This document shows, piece after piece, positions 37,379 to 48,979 of a DNA stretch of 64,000 bases. The notes under the pieces were generated by a model, which worked only from the letters and a program-made list of their open reading frames with translations, did not search any database and was not told where the DNA came from. The stretch lies in the NCBI RefSeq assembly GCF_000699445.3, contig NC_067196.1, positions 29,095,116 to 29,159,115 on the forward strand. The letters run 5' to 3'. This stretch comes from Schistosoma haematobium (taxonomy: Eukaryota > Platyhelminthes > Trematoda > Strigeidida > Schistosomatidae). Position 1 is the stretch's first letter. Each line of letters opens with the position of its first letter. The translations under genes were made by a program, and so were the position numbers.

Positions 37379-37600
37379 TCAGTTTGTCATAACATTTAAA
37401 ATGTTATTGGTGATATATTTATGCTTATTGACTTTTGGTCGAGTTTTGTTCTCTGAGCTGGATGGTTTGGTCGTGGAGCTTTCATAGTTCTTCTGAACGA
37501 CATCATCAGCACAAACTTTTTTATCATAACAACTGAATGTTTGTACTTTCACCTTTCTGCAGAATAGATTCTCATTGTGTTTATTAAGTTTCTTATTCAA
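37379..37600 (-). CDS. Protein-like ORF, unassigned
   Basis: A 73-codon frame with balanced polar composition (it includes KVQTFSCYDKKVCADDVV and TTKPSSSENKTRPKVNK). No domain recognised. Higher complexity than chance ORFs here, so a decayed transposon or an exon is possible. Confidence 0.2.
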   Translation of the reverse strand: MNKKLNKHNENLFCRKVKVQTFSCYDKKVCADDVVQKNYESSTTKPSSSENKTRPKVNKHKYITNNILNVMTN

Positions 37601-37724
37601 TTCGAACAGTATAAGAGTTTTAAATAAAATACAACGTTCTACTATGATGTTGTTAATTTGGAATTCCGAATTCCAAATACATAAAAAAAATTAAATTGTA
37701 ATCCAGTGAGTAATATAACAATTA

Positions 37725-38090
37725 TAACTTCAGTCAGTCAGCTACAACGTAGGACGAGGTGCATATATGCATCGGTCCAAGTTGCCATACCGCATTAGCA
37801 CAACAAGATGAACACCAAATTCATAGTAGTCACCTCAATGGTAGTAATAAATGAAATAAAGATTGTGTATAAGGATGTGGCACAGTAAAAAGAATTATTT
37901 CGTAGAAAGAAAGATATAAAGCAATTTTAATCTCATGGTTTAAAGGGGGACAAATAGGGTATACCCCGACGCCATCGTGCTCAATTCTGAGCCATGCTAC
38001 TCACAGTCTCCAACTATTGGTTACGACAGTCACGCCGACCATAACCAAGTAGTCTGCATCTAACAACATGTCTAAGACTAGAAACTTACA
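37725..38090 (-). mobile_element. LINE 3' end with CTGA-type tail, 5'-truncated
   Basis: Matches the 3' part of 9655-10172: CAGTCAGTCAGCTACAACGT at the tail end, GTTGCCATACCGCATTAGCAC, and near 38000-38075 remains of the SHVGRCRL coding region. It carries no usable frame. Confidence 0.7.
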
Positions 38091-38395
38091 CTGTGTTTTA
38101 CATAAAATTTATACATATATATAGTATCCAAATAGTGATTATCATACAATAACTAAAATAATATTTTGTACTTTGGATACTACAGAAGTCTTTCTATCAA
38201 GAGATGTCTAGAATATGAGTACAACCGATAGCTGTAAGTTATCACCATATCATTTTATTCATCCTAATTATTTGTATTAAGCTAGAAAAAAAGTAGAATG
38301 TTTGAATTTAATTATCTTTTTTTGCAATAAATTTGAATTTTTTAAAATTACTGATCCCATTATTTGATTATCTTCACAACACAATATTTCGTCTT

Positions 38396-38402
<7 letters not shown>

Positions 38403-38472
<70 letters not shown>
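38403..38472. repeat. (TA)n microsatellite, about 70 bp
   Basis: Longest perfect AT alternation in the window. It explains the isoleucine-tyrosine run in a spurious ORF over it. Confidence 0.95.
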
Positions 38473-38473
<1 letters not shown>

Positions 38474-38479
38474 TCTACA

Positions 38480-40330
38480 CTAAAGTTAATCAGAAAAAAA
38501 GACTTGAATTTAACATTTGACACAAATCCTTTCCTGTGAAATACACCACGGGATTTTCTACAATTTATTCCTTAAATAAGTCAGAATTAATCAAAACTCC
38601 ATCACGTTTTATAGACTAATATAAGCCCATTCAAGAAAATATTGACTGCATAAAGGAAATAAATTTTAGATGATAGATCTAAAGATATTAATTCAATGTT
38701 CTCTTAGAAAAAACCATGATCAAAGAAAATACCAGCATTGATGAACAAAAGACAGTACTTAAATTAGATTACAAAAACATTATGGTATTTATAACTTGGA
38801 GGTGATATTTCAAAGAACATATAATTAAAGGTTAAGATTATGTGAAACACAGAATTTGACTAAAGTATACTGAAGGATATGTAGGTCAAAGTGCTAAACC
38901 AAAAGGAGAATGATATGAAAATATTAGAAGTAATAATAAGGTCAAATGAATGTGAATAAGAGAAGACGGTCAATTTACTGATTGATATATAAGTTGAAAA
39001 AGTTGTCAGACAAAAATTAAATGTCACTAGGACAATATATATATATATATGTGCGATGACTAGAATGCATAACATTCTGTCGAATTCACTTCATCGGATT
39101 CCCTTTAGAAAACAAAAAGAAAAGAAACAATACATACCTCTGTTATTTACATCGATTTACTTCCGCTTTTGTAGGATAGAAGACTGTTCTTTTAGAGTAA
39201 ATAATCTTGAGCCTCAAAGGTAAAGATTACCGATTCATTCAAGATAATTTTAGTAGAGATTATATGAACTGATATATACACAATACATTATACATAGGAT
39301 ACTTCAAATTAAAATAAAACACTGATAAATATTCAACACACATACACAAAAGAAATGTTTTTAATCTTTTCACAAGCCCGGAAAAGATGACTATGATAAC
39401 TAAACATCTTTATTTATCTGTAAAGTTTGTTTAAACCTGAACATACTACATTATATTTCAAATATTCTTTTACAAAAGTGAAGACGAATAATAAATTATT
39501 ATTGTTATTGTTACCAATATTACTATACTAAATGCTAGTTACCACAGGATTATTTTTGACAGTTCAAAATTCATGTTATCTTTCTAATATATGAATTGAC
39601 TCTATGTGATTATTACCAATGGTTACCATTATTACAATAGTAATGATAATATCACTTAACTACATGTTTTCATTTGATTATTTTTAAAACACTGTTCATT
39701 CGGAACTGATTTTATCATATGATCGCTCGTAAACGCCCACTCAAAATACAAAAATAATAAATACAGAAAATCTTGGAAAAGAATAAACAAGCTAAAACAG
39801 AAATTAAGTATGCAAACTAAAGTGAACTCATTATATTTTAAGACTTTTTATCAGCTGTAAACAACCTGAAGTTACAATTAGTAGGATTGTTTATAAATTA
39901 AGTTTTATATAACACTATCAATGGAGTTGAGTTCGGAATGGCACAGAAAACAATGAAGACACAAACATAGTATTTAAGTGTATCGATACTCTTATGAAGT
40001 CATCTTTAAGTGTGTATGTGAATTCACATGTACATGTAGTACCATGTACACAAGAAGAGTAGACAAGGATTTCTACGAGGTTTTCTGAACATATTCCTCC
40101 AAAACTGTATTTAAAGTGTTCACAATTTCTATCACCAAACACTTAATAAATAGTGAATATGAAAGGGATATCACAAAGGCCTTCAAAAAGATTGATGATT
40201 ATTAAATGCATATTTTACTCTGATTCACAGAAACCACTGACCTCAAATATCTTTGACCTCATTACAAGGTACAAAGAAATGCAGTGTGGGGGAAATTACT
40301 CATTATCAAAGTTAAATAAGTTTAAATCTA
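38480..40330. other. AT-rich DNA, nothing recognisable
   Basis: No gene or repeat family seen; short ORFs have no protein-like features. Confidence 0.35.
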
Positions 40331-40745
40331 CCGTCCAGGCGGCCTGCTTGAATATCTGGGCTACCTGTTCCTCCGATCTAGATATTTCATCAAGTTATCT
40401 GTTCTGTTGTTTGTTTAAGCACATCATTATGTCTGTTGTGCTCACAATCTATTCAGGCGCGTTTATGAAAAGTTTACGACCTTTCGCTATACGGGATACT
40501 AAAAGGTACAATCAGCGACATCATGGTGGCTGGCAATATGCATTGAAACGAATGAACATTAATGAAATGTGGATTACCGAACTCCTAACATCTAACTGGT
40601 CATCATTCAAAATTGATCGTCACAATCGATCAAGATATAAGAAAAGGAAACTTGTTGAAATGCTTTATGCTGAGAATTCTATGCTGTACCAAAAATATAA
40701 TGTTGAATAAAGCTTCTAATAATAATAATAATAATAATAATAATA
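40331..40745 (+). mobile_element. About 400-bp element with CR1-like 3' tail, best copy
   Basis: Starts TCCAGGCGGCCTGCTTGAAT and ends (AAT)n. The frame from about 40330 to 40710 is open and ends KKRKLVEMLYAENSMLYQKY, matching the copy at 17010, so it probably once was the C-terminus of a LINE protein or a small ORF of the element. No catalytic motif present. Confidence 0.72.
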
Positions 40746-40924
40746 GTTAACTGAAAACATTAATATTATCTTTTATTTATTTCATTATTAGAATTATCTG
40801 CAATATGATTGATCTGAGACGGTAAACAATTACTCTTATGAGTTGATAAAAACCTACCTATTTCCTCTTGAGGGAAAAAATCTTCTTAACCTTCTGCTGC
40901 TAGGCTTTTCACTTCTGATTGGTG

Positions 40925-41400
40925 TTACATGCTACTGATGCCGAAAGACATGAGCAACATACACCGCACTCGTCCACTTTTTAAACGAGTTTTGCTCTCC
41001 GTGCCACCTTGTTCTTCGCTGCAGTCCATGCCACACTCCCCGTCAAAATGTAGAGTCCGCCGGCGCTCTGACCTCCGTAGCTATGTTCACCTGCCGAGTC
41101 ATCCAAATTTGATGTCCGTCCAGCGCCCGTGATGTCCACGGCCTGTGCTCCAGCAGCCCAGTGAGCAGTCTACATCCAATGTCCATCCAGCAGGCGCACG
41201 TCATACCGCTCCTTTCCTTGGACATCTACAGCTACGACCGATGTCACTCCGCCATAACACTCCGCCCATCGTCACCTGTCGGCATAAGTAGCATACACTA
41301 CATAATCATGACTCGGTGTATTCGGTTATTTGAGGAAGTCAAATTTATAAGTCACTTATTCCCCCATCAATTACGATTTCGCTCTAAATAATAGATCGTT
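40925..41400. other. GC-rich island, possibly LTR-derived
   Basis: Between about 40960 and 41300 the G+C content is near 55%, far above its surroundings. It starts TGTTACATGCTACTGATGC, which looks like an LTR start, but no matching CA-ended terminus or flanking duplication was found. ORFs on both strands are serine, proline, histidine and arginine rich and not protein-like. Identity unknown. Confidence 0.4.
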
Positions 41401-41736
41401 TTTATTTCATAGATCATTTTTTGGTAAAAAGGGAATTTACGCTGAAACATGCATATTGAAATAAGACTTTTCCCGAATAACCAATTTGTGTATAAAACTT
41501 TGAAATATGATATCTTTGAAGATTTACTTTTTCAATGTATTGTCAGATTACTGTGAACAAATACAAAAAAAGCACTGCTATACACAATTTATAAGAATAT
41601 ACAACATTAAATAATCACGTAGTATTGATTCATAAAGATAAAGTAAAAAATAATAAAGTAAAAATAATTTATATTACAACTGACGAAAGGAGTCACCTAA
41701 AATGAGGAACAATAGTAGTCGTTTTATTATCGATTA

Positions 41737-41747
41737 AAAGTATTTTT
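41737..41747. repeat. Target-site duplication, left (family A composite)
   Basis: AAAGTATTTTT; exact partner at 42177-42187. Confidence 0.82.
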
Positions 41748-42176
41748 CACAGATTGAAATCATGAGTCAGTTGAAGTTAGACCACCATTGAAAACCTGGA
41801 AGCACTGGACGGCCGTTTCGTCCTAGTATGGGACTTCTCAGCAGTGCGCATCCACGAGCCCGCACCAGGCGGGGCTCGAACCCAGGACCTACTGGCTTTG
41901 CGCGCGAACACTTAACCATTAGACCACTGAGCCGGATTGGAGTTAGACATTAACACCGTTAGATGCCGGCTCAGTGGTCTAATGGTTAAGTGCTCGCGCG
42001 CGAAGCCAGTAGCGAGCCCCGCCTGGTGCGGGTTCGTGGATGCGCACTGCTGAGAAGTCCCATACTAGGACGAAACGGCCGTCCAGTGCTTCCAGGTTTT
42101 CAATGGTGGTCTATCTTCAACTGACTCATGATTTCAATCTGTGAAAATTTCTAAAAATCTCCACAAACCCCTTCTG
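41748..42176. mobile_element. Family A hammerhead SINE, near-perfect inverted composite with target-site duplication
   Basis: Minus-strand arm 41748-41934 and plus-strand arm 41935-42176 differ, over the shared 188 or so bases, by about four substitutions and one 11-base gap. Both arms carry the same ribozyme mutation CTGAGAA (G8 to A; 41835-41841 minus, 42050-42056 plus), with stems II and III and GAAA intact. The plus arm lacks GGTCCTGGGTT, which removes the first half of the B box. The left arm lacks the last 32 bases of the tail. Exact 11-bp duplications flank the whole. A transcript would fold into a long hairpin. Confidence 0.9.
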
Positions 42177-42187
42177 AAAGTATTTTT
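42177..42187. repeat. Target-site duplication, right (family A composite)
   Basis: AAAGTATTTTT; exact partner at 41737-41747. Confidence 0.82.
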
Positions 42188-42343
42188 GTTTAACGGATAA
42201 AGCGTGGTTGAACACCCGTTTCCTGTGCTTACTTGGTATAGTATGTCAGTTGCACTGTCACTTATTACCAGTATCATTCATATAGTTGTTTTATTCTCTT
42301 ATCAGGCAAAACCAGCATTAATATTATACGAAGAGTTGGATAA

Positions 42344-42765
42344 AGTCTAGCAGTGGAAATTAGGATGCGCATTTCGTTTCATTTAGGAACCGTTAGCTAG
42401 ATTTACTTGCATCCCATGCCAGATTACTCAGGGATTCTGACTCGTTACAGCTCATTTAAAACGCTAAAGAAAAACAATACAAGTGAATTAAAATTCATTT
42501 CACTCCACAAACCAGAGGCAATGTGGACCTAGTATCAAAGTGAATAAGGTGTTAATGATGCAGGTACATCTAGCCAATAGTCACAAATAGGGCAAACACA
42601 GGTCCTGAATTTCAATGCTAGTCATCATCCACCTCTATATATGATGTTTGTGACTTAATGGCTATGATAAGTCAATACGTACAGGATGTACATATGCCAA
42701 AGGAAACTGATCAGTTATTGCCCAATAACATCAGTTGGAAAATTAAAAGTAACCAATGTAAATGA
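42344..42765. mobile_element. Family B hammerhead SINE, old inverted pair
   Basis: Minus-strand ribozyme and B-box region (42344-42455: CTAGCAGTGGAAATTAGGAT, then GCATTTCG) and plus-strand ribozyme and tail (42550-42765: GATGCAGGTACATCTAGCC, then ACTGATCAGTTATTG). Cores are broken on both sides. Confidence 0.65.
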
Positions 42766-43154
42766 ACTAAACATTAGCGTTAATTTGTTAATTTATCCAA
42801 CTAGGATAAAAAGTAATAATCTGGGAAGTTTCTAAACCACTTGTAGAATTTTATTAAATTCCATTTGGAAAGCAATAATACTATTGATGATAATGATGAA
42901 TTTTCCAGCATTTATATTGTTTTTTACTGTCATTTTAAAACTGAATCATTTAGTGTTCAGAGTTTCCTGTTTTGTAAATTTAATGTAAACCATTAAAAAA
43001 ACACGATTTTTTACTTAGTAACTTTTGTTTTTCCAATATTTGTTCTTTTGCAAAATTGATTTGCTTCAGTTTTTTTCATCTCAGACTATAAAAATATTGA
43101 GTTATTTAAGTTAAATCACTTACAAAGATTAATTTGAGTTAAATCGACTTAGTC

Positions 43155-43575
43155 CGTCAAAATCAGGAAGTATTGAACATCTGTTTCATTTCAGTATGGG
43201 ATTCCTTGTCAGTCCACATCCACAACCTTAGTTGGTATCTAATACAGGATCCTCAGGTCTAGTAAAGTTCAACGTTGTCGTTTGTACGACTGATATCACC
43301 AATGGGGATGGATGACTATCACTAGATATTGCGCAATTACTAAAGCTGTACGTGTAAAACATTAGATACCACGTCAATATTTTAAAGACTCGAAGCTCTC
43401 ATTGAGATATGAAGGTCCTGTTTTCGATCTCCGGTTGAATAATGGATTTGCACTGCTGAGAATTTCAACTCTAGAATAAAACAGCTATCCAGTGCTTCTA
43501 GATTTTCATCAGTAGTTTAACTTAGTTAAATCTATGATATAAACTACGAAGCCTGACAATCTTCATAAATCCTTA
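43155..43575. mobile_element. Family A SINE, very old inverted pair
   Basis: Minus-strand remnant about 43155-43255 and plus-strand remnant about 43375-43575. The plus ribozyme reads CTGAGAA (43456-43462), the same G8 to A change as the composite at 41748. Confidence 0.55.
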
Positions 43576-43984
43576 TAGTATCGATTTAATTAAACGACAT
43601 ATGTGCATATTCAACACAATAATTATTCACACTTTTATTTTCAAAAAACTGAAATGCTAGTTATGTCTAGATATTAACAAGCAGCATGAACTGTGTAAAT
43701 AATACACAGTTTATCTGAATATAAATAATCTAGAATACTACTTTCAGTGCGCAGCATTCAAAAATATGATGCAAGGTATTTTGTTTAGACCTACAAGTGT
43801 ACTTTGTCTTAGTGTTCGATGATGTATTGCTGTGTTTGGAGTACATTAGTGATGACATTTTACTTCTATAATACGCTTGCATTTCCTTGGTAAATTTTGA
43901 GTTAATTTTTATCATATGTAGTAATCAATATTTTGGAACCAGTGATGTATATTGGATGGTCAAATGTAGTTAAAAGGGTGCTGA

Positions 43985-44065
43985 TGATGTAGGTTCTATG
44001 TTATTTGGTGCTTGTCAGTATGGCGTACGTTGGGTCTTGGGGAAACTGATGGGCCTTGCGTAATC
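43985..44065 (-). mobile_element. Family C SINE fragment
   Basis: Aligns with the left arm at 29141-29222 (TTATTTGGTGCTTGTCAGTA and GGTCTTGGGGAAACTGATG). The ribozyme is decayed. Confidence 0.5.
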
Positions 44066-44426
44066 AAAAACGCTGGCCACGAGTTCATTAGAGAAACCGA
44101 CATTGAACTATTAAGGCCTAGGGAGGTTTCGTGTAAATTATCTCCAAACACTTCATATCTCAATGTGTATACAGTGTCAAAACACCCGGATTAGTGGAGA
44201 CACCAAAACCTAATTTCGATAGAACAATGAAAAGACGGGGTTGATCTGAAAAATGTGATTTATTTGCGCTATACATTTCGAACAATCTGGTCACACATAT
44301 ACTTGTCAGGGCATTTTTATATGAAAATACTAAAGGTCAAACAAATAAAAGTACAATTAAAATAACTAAGGGGAGGGAAAGAATAAGAAATTGTCGCGTT
44401 ATCCTAGGCATAGAATGACTTAAGGA

Positions 44427-45119
44427 TTACCAAGGTAAATTCAAGGTTACGACAAATTGTTTTTGTACACATAAGTAGGGTTTAAATTTACGAATAGCCA
44501 AGGTTTCAATAAACTTAAGAATTCGTCCTTGACAATTTCTATACAACGTTCTAAATACTGTATTAATGTCAATTTTGTGCCCCGTCTCAATTATGTATTT
44601 GGCTATCGATGAACTTGGTTTTCTACCTCCTACATTGATCGGCACATTTGACAAATATTGATTTTGAAGCCATCTAGGCACATGTTCATTGACCCTTGAT
44701 TGCATTGTTCGATTACTCCTCTCTATGTATGTGTGTCCACACAAACATGTAAATTGGTAAATGCAATGGGATGTGACGTAATCATTAGTGCATTGTTTGG
44801 GTCTATTAGGAATAATGGCCTTAGACTTTTCAATCACAACCAATTGAGCAGCATAATACGTATTCTCGATGGCTGCTTTCAATCTCTGCGTTAAAACTAT
44901 ACTGTTAGATTCGCCTCTATATGGTAGATTGATATAAACTATTTTCTTTGGCACTGAATAAATTAGAGGTCTTGGCATTAACTGACTTTTGCACCTGTTA
45001 ATAAACTTGAGTGGATAACCATTTGCTCTTAATGTGTCAGTCAGTAACTTTTCATCTTTTTTCCACCATGTCAGAGGTACATATTCTTTGAGATCAGCTT
45101 TGATTGACTGATAAAAACA
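44427..45119 (-). pseudogene. Penelope-like element, C-terminal ORF fragment with GIY-YIG endonuclease
   Basis: An open frame of about 230 codons begins at YQSIKADLKEYVPLTWW, then carries the PLE linker and a GIY-YIG-type nuclease: CIYQFTCLCGHTYIERSNRT, with R and EH further on, and a C-terminal LKFIETLAIRKFKP. The YIG motif reads YIE, a change of the glycine. PLE proteins are an RT domain plus this nuclease; the RT part is absent, cut off at a stop near 45120. The minus-strand sequence down to about 44215 is probably its 3' untranslated region. Confidence 0.85.
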
Positions 45120-45124
45120 TCATA

Positions 45125-46050
45125 CAGTTATTTATGTATTCGGGATAAAGTTCCTAAATATGAATGTTTTTCTAAACACAAATTTTTTTCGGTTGCCTGC
45201 AGGTTTTTAAGTCTTTACAAAATCTGCATTTAAGGAAGTAAACATGAGAAAAAACCTTAGACAAAACTCACTATACAAATTTATTTCAATAAAAAGTGAG
45301 TAAAAATTCATGTTCCTTAAAAGCACTTTAGTCAGTCTGATACCCATAGGTATTTACTTTCTTATTTAATCCAATTACTATTTACTCATATCTTCAATCA
45401 TTAGTTATCTTAAGTTAAAAATAATATGAAAATTATTCTGAAATGCTTCTAGTTTAGTTGTGCATTATATTTATACATGAAAAACATAAACTTATGTTGA
45501 TAGGCATGAATTTCTTTTGTTTAATTGCACTAATTTAACTTATGATTTCGGTATTAGGTTGCGTGTAATATTGTTTGTGTTCACTGCTCCCTACTCAGTT
45601 AATTTATTATTTAACATTTCAAATGAATAACATTGTAGCTTTCTTTTTAGTTGTAATTTCATGCTGATATTACTTCTCAATGTGTTTTTTTCATATAATT
45701 TTCAAGTTGACTATTAAAGGATTTATGAATGTATTGTTATCAAAAAATAAACTTGAAGCTGAGCGTCATGAAACTTTTAATTGTTTCAGAATAAAGTGAA
45801 TAACCGAGAGGCTACATTTTTAACTCAAACTAGTTAATCTTCCCGAAAATAACAGTGTTGAAGTGGTCTAAACGAACAATCTACCAAGATACAAGTCAAT
45901 TACATTATCTATTTTTGAACGTGTAGTAGATTCAGGAAAATAATGATATCTTATAATTTGTTTCATTTCATGGTCTAATCAACAGTAAACAGTGATAACT
46001 AATACCAAGTTATTTTTGATATAAAGGAATATTTAGCTGCCTCTTTTTAT
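45125..46050. other. AT-rich DNA, nothing recognisable
   Basis: No continuation of the PLE reading frame was recognised and no other feature seen. Confidence 0.35.
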
Positions 46051-46054
46051 TATC

Positions 46055-46570
46055 AGAAGAGGGTTTTGTGGAGATTTTAGTAATTTATAACTTGAAGTCA
46101 TGAGTCAATTAAAGGCCGATCACCATGGAAATCCTGAAAGCACTGAACGGCCGTTTCGTCCTAGTATGAAACTCCTCAGTAGTTCACATCGACGATCCTG
46201 CTCACGGGATTCGAACCCAGCATCTATTGGTTTCGCGCGCGAACGCTTAACCTCTAGATCACTGAGCCGTCATCCAATGGTTTTAATCTCTAACTTCAAT
46301 CAGTTCACGAAATTGCACCACCAATGTCTTCAGTCAATTGCTATCTCACAACAGACCTGGTTGGACTCCACTGTTCACGGCTTCTCACTAGAACTCCAGG
46401 AAATATCTCTCGAAGCCAGTCACTCGTGAGCACATGATGATTATTATCAGAAGAGGTTTTTGTGGATATAATAAGGATTTATTAGGTTAATTGATGGGTC
46501 AATTAAGGCTATATCACCACCGTCCAGTTATTTAAGGTTTTCCATGGTGACCTAGCTTTTTTTAGACTTC
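46055..46570 (-). mobile_element. Family A hammerhead SINE, tandem units (one full, one partial)
   Basis: The first unit (46055-46435) has tail, ribozyme (CTGAGGA and GAAA retained on the minus strand, but stem I and stem II damaged, U at position 17), B box GGGTTCGAATCC, A box and head. At 46436 the tail of a second unit begins (AGAAGAGGTTTTTGTGG) and runs to about 46570 with an internal deletion that removes its ribozyme. Confidence 0.72.
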
Positions 46571-46621
46571 TACACAATATTAATCCAGGTAATAATTATG
46601 TTTGATATTGAGATTTCATTT

Positions 46622-46633
46622 TTATTTATAATT
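46622..46633. repeat. Target-site duplication, left (family A twin-primed copy)
   Basis: TTATTTATAATT; exact partner at 46915-46926. Confidence 0.75.
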
Positions 46634-46914
46634 ATCAGAAAGTGTTTTATGGAGATTTTAGAAATTTCACTGGTTGAAATCATGAGTCAGTTGAAGCTAG
46701 ACCACCATGGAAAACCTGCAAGTACTGGACGGCCGTTTCGTCTTAGTGTGGGACTCCCCAGCAGTGCGCATCCACGATCTCGCGCTCCGCGAGATTCGAA
46801 CCCAGTGATTGACCAGGTCTGTTGTGAGATATCAGCTCACTGAAGACAATGGTGTACGATGGCGCAACTTCGTGGATTGGTTGAAGTTAGACATTAACAC
46901 CGTTGGAGGCTGGC
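46634..46914. mobile_element. Family A SINE with inverted 5' segment and target-site duplication
   Basis: The minus-strand part (46634-46805) runs from the complete tail through the ribozyme (CTGGGGA, A6 to G; otherwise intact) to the B box. The plus-strand part (46806-46914) is the head, ending just before the A box. Seen from the minus strand this is a 5' segment in inverse orientation followed by the 3' segment with a small gap between them, flanked by exact 12-bp duplications. This is the classical product of twin priming in LINE-type target-primed reverse transcription. Confidence 0.85.
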
Positions 46915-46926
46915 TTATTTATAATT
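46915..46926. repeat. Target-site duplication, right (family A twin-primed copy)
   Basis: TTATTTATAATT; exact partner at 46622-46633. Confidence 0.75.
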
Positions 46927-47204
46927 GTTAGAAATAATCAAATTAATTTTCCGAAGTTAGGTCTCATTATAGGTTAACAATATAATAGGATGCTAATTTA
47001 AGTAGATTTTGCTAAGAATAAATACAGTACCTATTATTGAGGTCATTTAATTCCATACTAAAGTCTATCAAATCTGTATTAAATTCAGGTCTTTTGTGAA
47101 CTAATATCATCAAACATTTTTATTAGAAGACTAACAGAGCTTTGTACTTAGCTTAACGTTCGAGAAATCTTGACTTTAATCTAATAAATATATTTTGAAA
47201 GTTG

Positions 47205-47247
47205 AGATAATGAGTCAGTTGAAGCTAGACCACCATGGAAAACCTTC
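47205..47247 (-). repeat. Family A SINE, tail fragment
   Basis: GAGTCAGTTGAAGCTAGACC and CACCATGGAAAACC only; a short minus-strand 3' part. Confidence 0.6.
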
Positions 47248-47742
47248 TGATATGAATTAATATATGTACTATTTTTGGCATACAATGAACCTTTTTAAAC
47301 TAGCTATCAATAAATTCAACAAACTATTTTATAATATAGTCATATTTATTGACTGCATTAAAAAATTTAGATTTGTATTGTGTTTATATAGAAAATGTCA
47401 TAATATTATAAGTTCAAACTGTACATTATTCTCCATATATACTTGCTACCATCCGCCTATAAATGTACAATATTCATGTCACTATTAGTAGTAATTATTA
47501 TAATCTATTTAGTATACTACATTCTATGCTTATACTGGAACCAGAAAGGTTACATGTTAGCTGAACATTTATAACGTACAACACATACTTTTTTTAATTT
47601 ACAAAATGATTTGTAAAGAAATTTTAATTATCAATATAAAGTAACATCTTTGAGAATTGCATACTAATCAAAATAGGAAAGTCGTCAAACGATTCAATAA
47701 GAATATACAGAAAATCAAAATTTACAACTAATTTAAAATTCA

Positions 47743-48170
47743 ATTCACTTGATATTGCTTACTTGAATATTCCCATTGATGATTAAGAATGCAATTGATC
47801 AGTCTCATATTGGCATATATGCATCCTGTGCGGATTGCCTCGATATTGCTTTAATTCACAAGTATTCTAAGCAAAGATCGATAATGGCTAGCAGTGGGAT
47901 CCAGGATGTGCGTTTCGTTCTATTTGTGACTTATTAGGTGGACGTACCTGCATCTTAGAGTTGATGTTTACTCTGGGACTCAAACCCTATCAGGAACCAG
48001 TAGCTAAATAGATAACGCGGTGATGTTTGGAGCGAACGGTACTGAATTCGAGTCCCAGAGTGAACATCAACTCTGAGATGCAAGTAAACTCACCTGACGA
48101 GTCCAAAAATGGGACGAGACGCGCGTTCTGTATTCCACTGCTAGTCACTATACATCTTTGCTCATAATCT
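47743..48170. mobile_element. Family B (Smα-like) hammerhead SINE, inverted pair
   Basis: Minus-strand tail and decayed ribozyme (47743-47990) join a plus-strand tRNA-like part with A box TAGCTAAATAGATAACGCG and B box AATTCGAGTCC, and a plus ribozyme with CTGACGA but GAGA for GAAA and an intact ACGCGCGT stem III. A weak 9-of-11 duplication (TTTAAAATTCA and TTATAAATTCA) may flank it. Confidence 0.75.
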
Positions 48171-48609
48171 AAGATTAGTTTATAAATTCAGGATTATCCA
48201 CTAGCATAATTTTCCTTCTTGATAAAATAGTTAAATATCTTGTGTCTAAAAGTGTACAAAATGTTGAACACTTTATAACTTTTTTGATTGGCAAAACTTA
48301 TTTTCCACATATTACTCTGAAGCGGTATTTGTTGGCCCACTACCTGAATTTTTCATAGAGGATCTTGTTGTTGTTAATCATTTACATTATGTTGAAATTT
48401 ACAATCATGTTTGAATCATTTAGTGCTTTCATTGAATTACAGAAACAATTGAAACTTTGTGAAACTTAGTCATGTTTTGTTGTGGTGTGTAACACTGTTT
48501 AGTAGAACTATCAAGATTACAAGATTTAAAACAACTTAAATCATTTTCATTTTGAAGCACAGACACATTCGTTCGTTTCAACTAATAGTCTACCATAGAT
48601 TTCCAACGA

Positions 48610-48975
48610 AATTTATATTGTACTGAGGTAGACACCTCTTTATACCCGACACGGATTAGCTCCACTGGTCACGGCTTCTCACCGGAAATCCGAGAATTTT
48701 CTCACAAAGCTAGTCACCAGTGAGCACATGGTAATTATCAGTTTAGGGGTTGTGGAGGTTGTTACGTTTCTGATTGAGATCATGAACCGATTGATGTTAC
48801 ACCGCCATTGAAAACCTAGAAGTACTGGACGGCCGTTTCGTCCTATTGTGGGACTTCTCAGCGGTGCGCATCCACGATCCCGCACCTTCAGTCTCGCACA
48901 CGAACGCTTAAGCTACTGGACCACTGAGCCGGCATCCAATGGTGTTAATGTCTAACCTCAACCAATCCAGAATAT
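48610..48975 (-). mobile_element. Family A hammerhead SINE, tandem junction and ribozyme
   Basis: The head of a downstream unit (48610-48720) is joined head-to-tail to a unit with tail GGTTGTGGAGGTTG (48747 on), ribozyme (48800-48870) and tRNA-like part. The ribozyme has intact stems, GAAA and a C at position 17 but CTGAGAA (48855-48861), the G8 to A change. Confidence 0.75.
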
Positions 48976-48979
48976 ATAT

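Noticed and set aside
38333..38539. ORF of 68 codons
   Set aside because: Half of it is the (TA)n microsatellite read as isoleucine and tyrosine.
40929..41391. Overlapping ORFs in the GC-rich island
   Set aside because: Composition-driven frames on both strands with no protein-like features.
44255..44310. Hammerhead-like CTGACAAG and GAAATG on the minus strand after the PLE nuclease
   Set aside because: No convincing stem II between the two strands and two core changes; it looks like chance or extreme decay.
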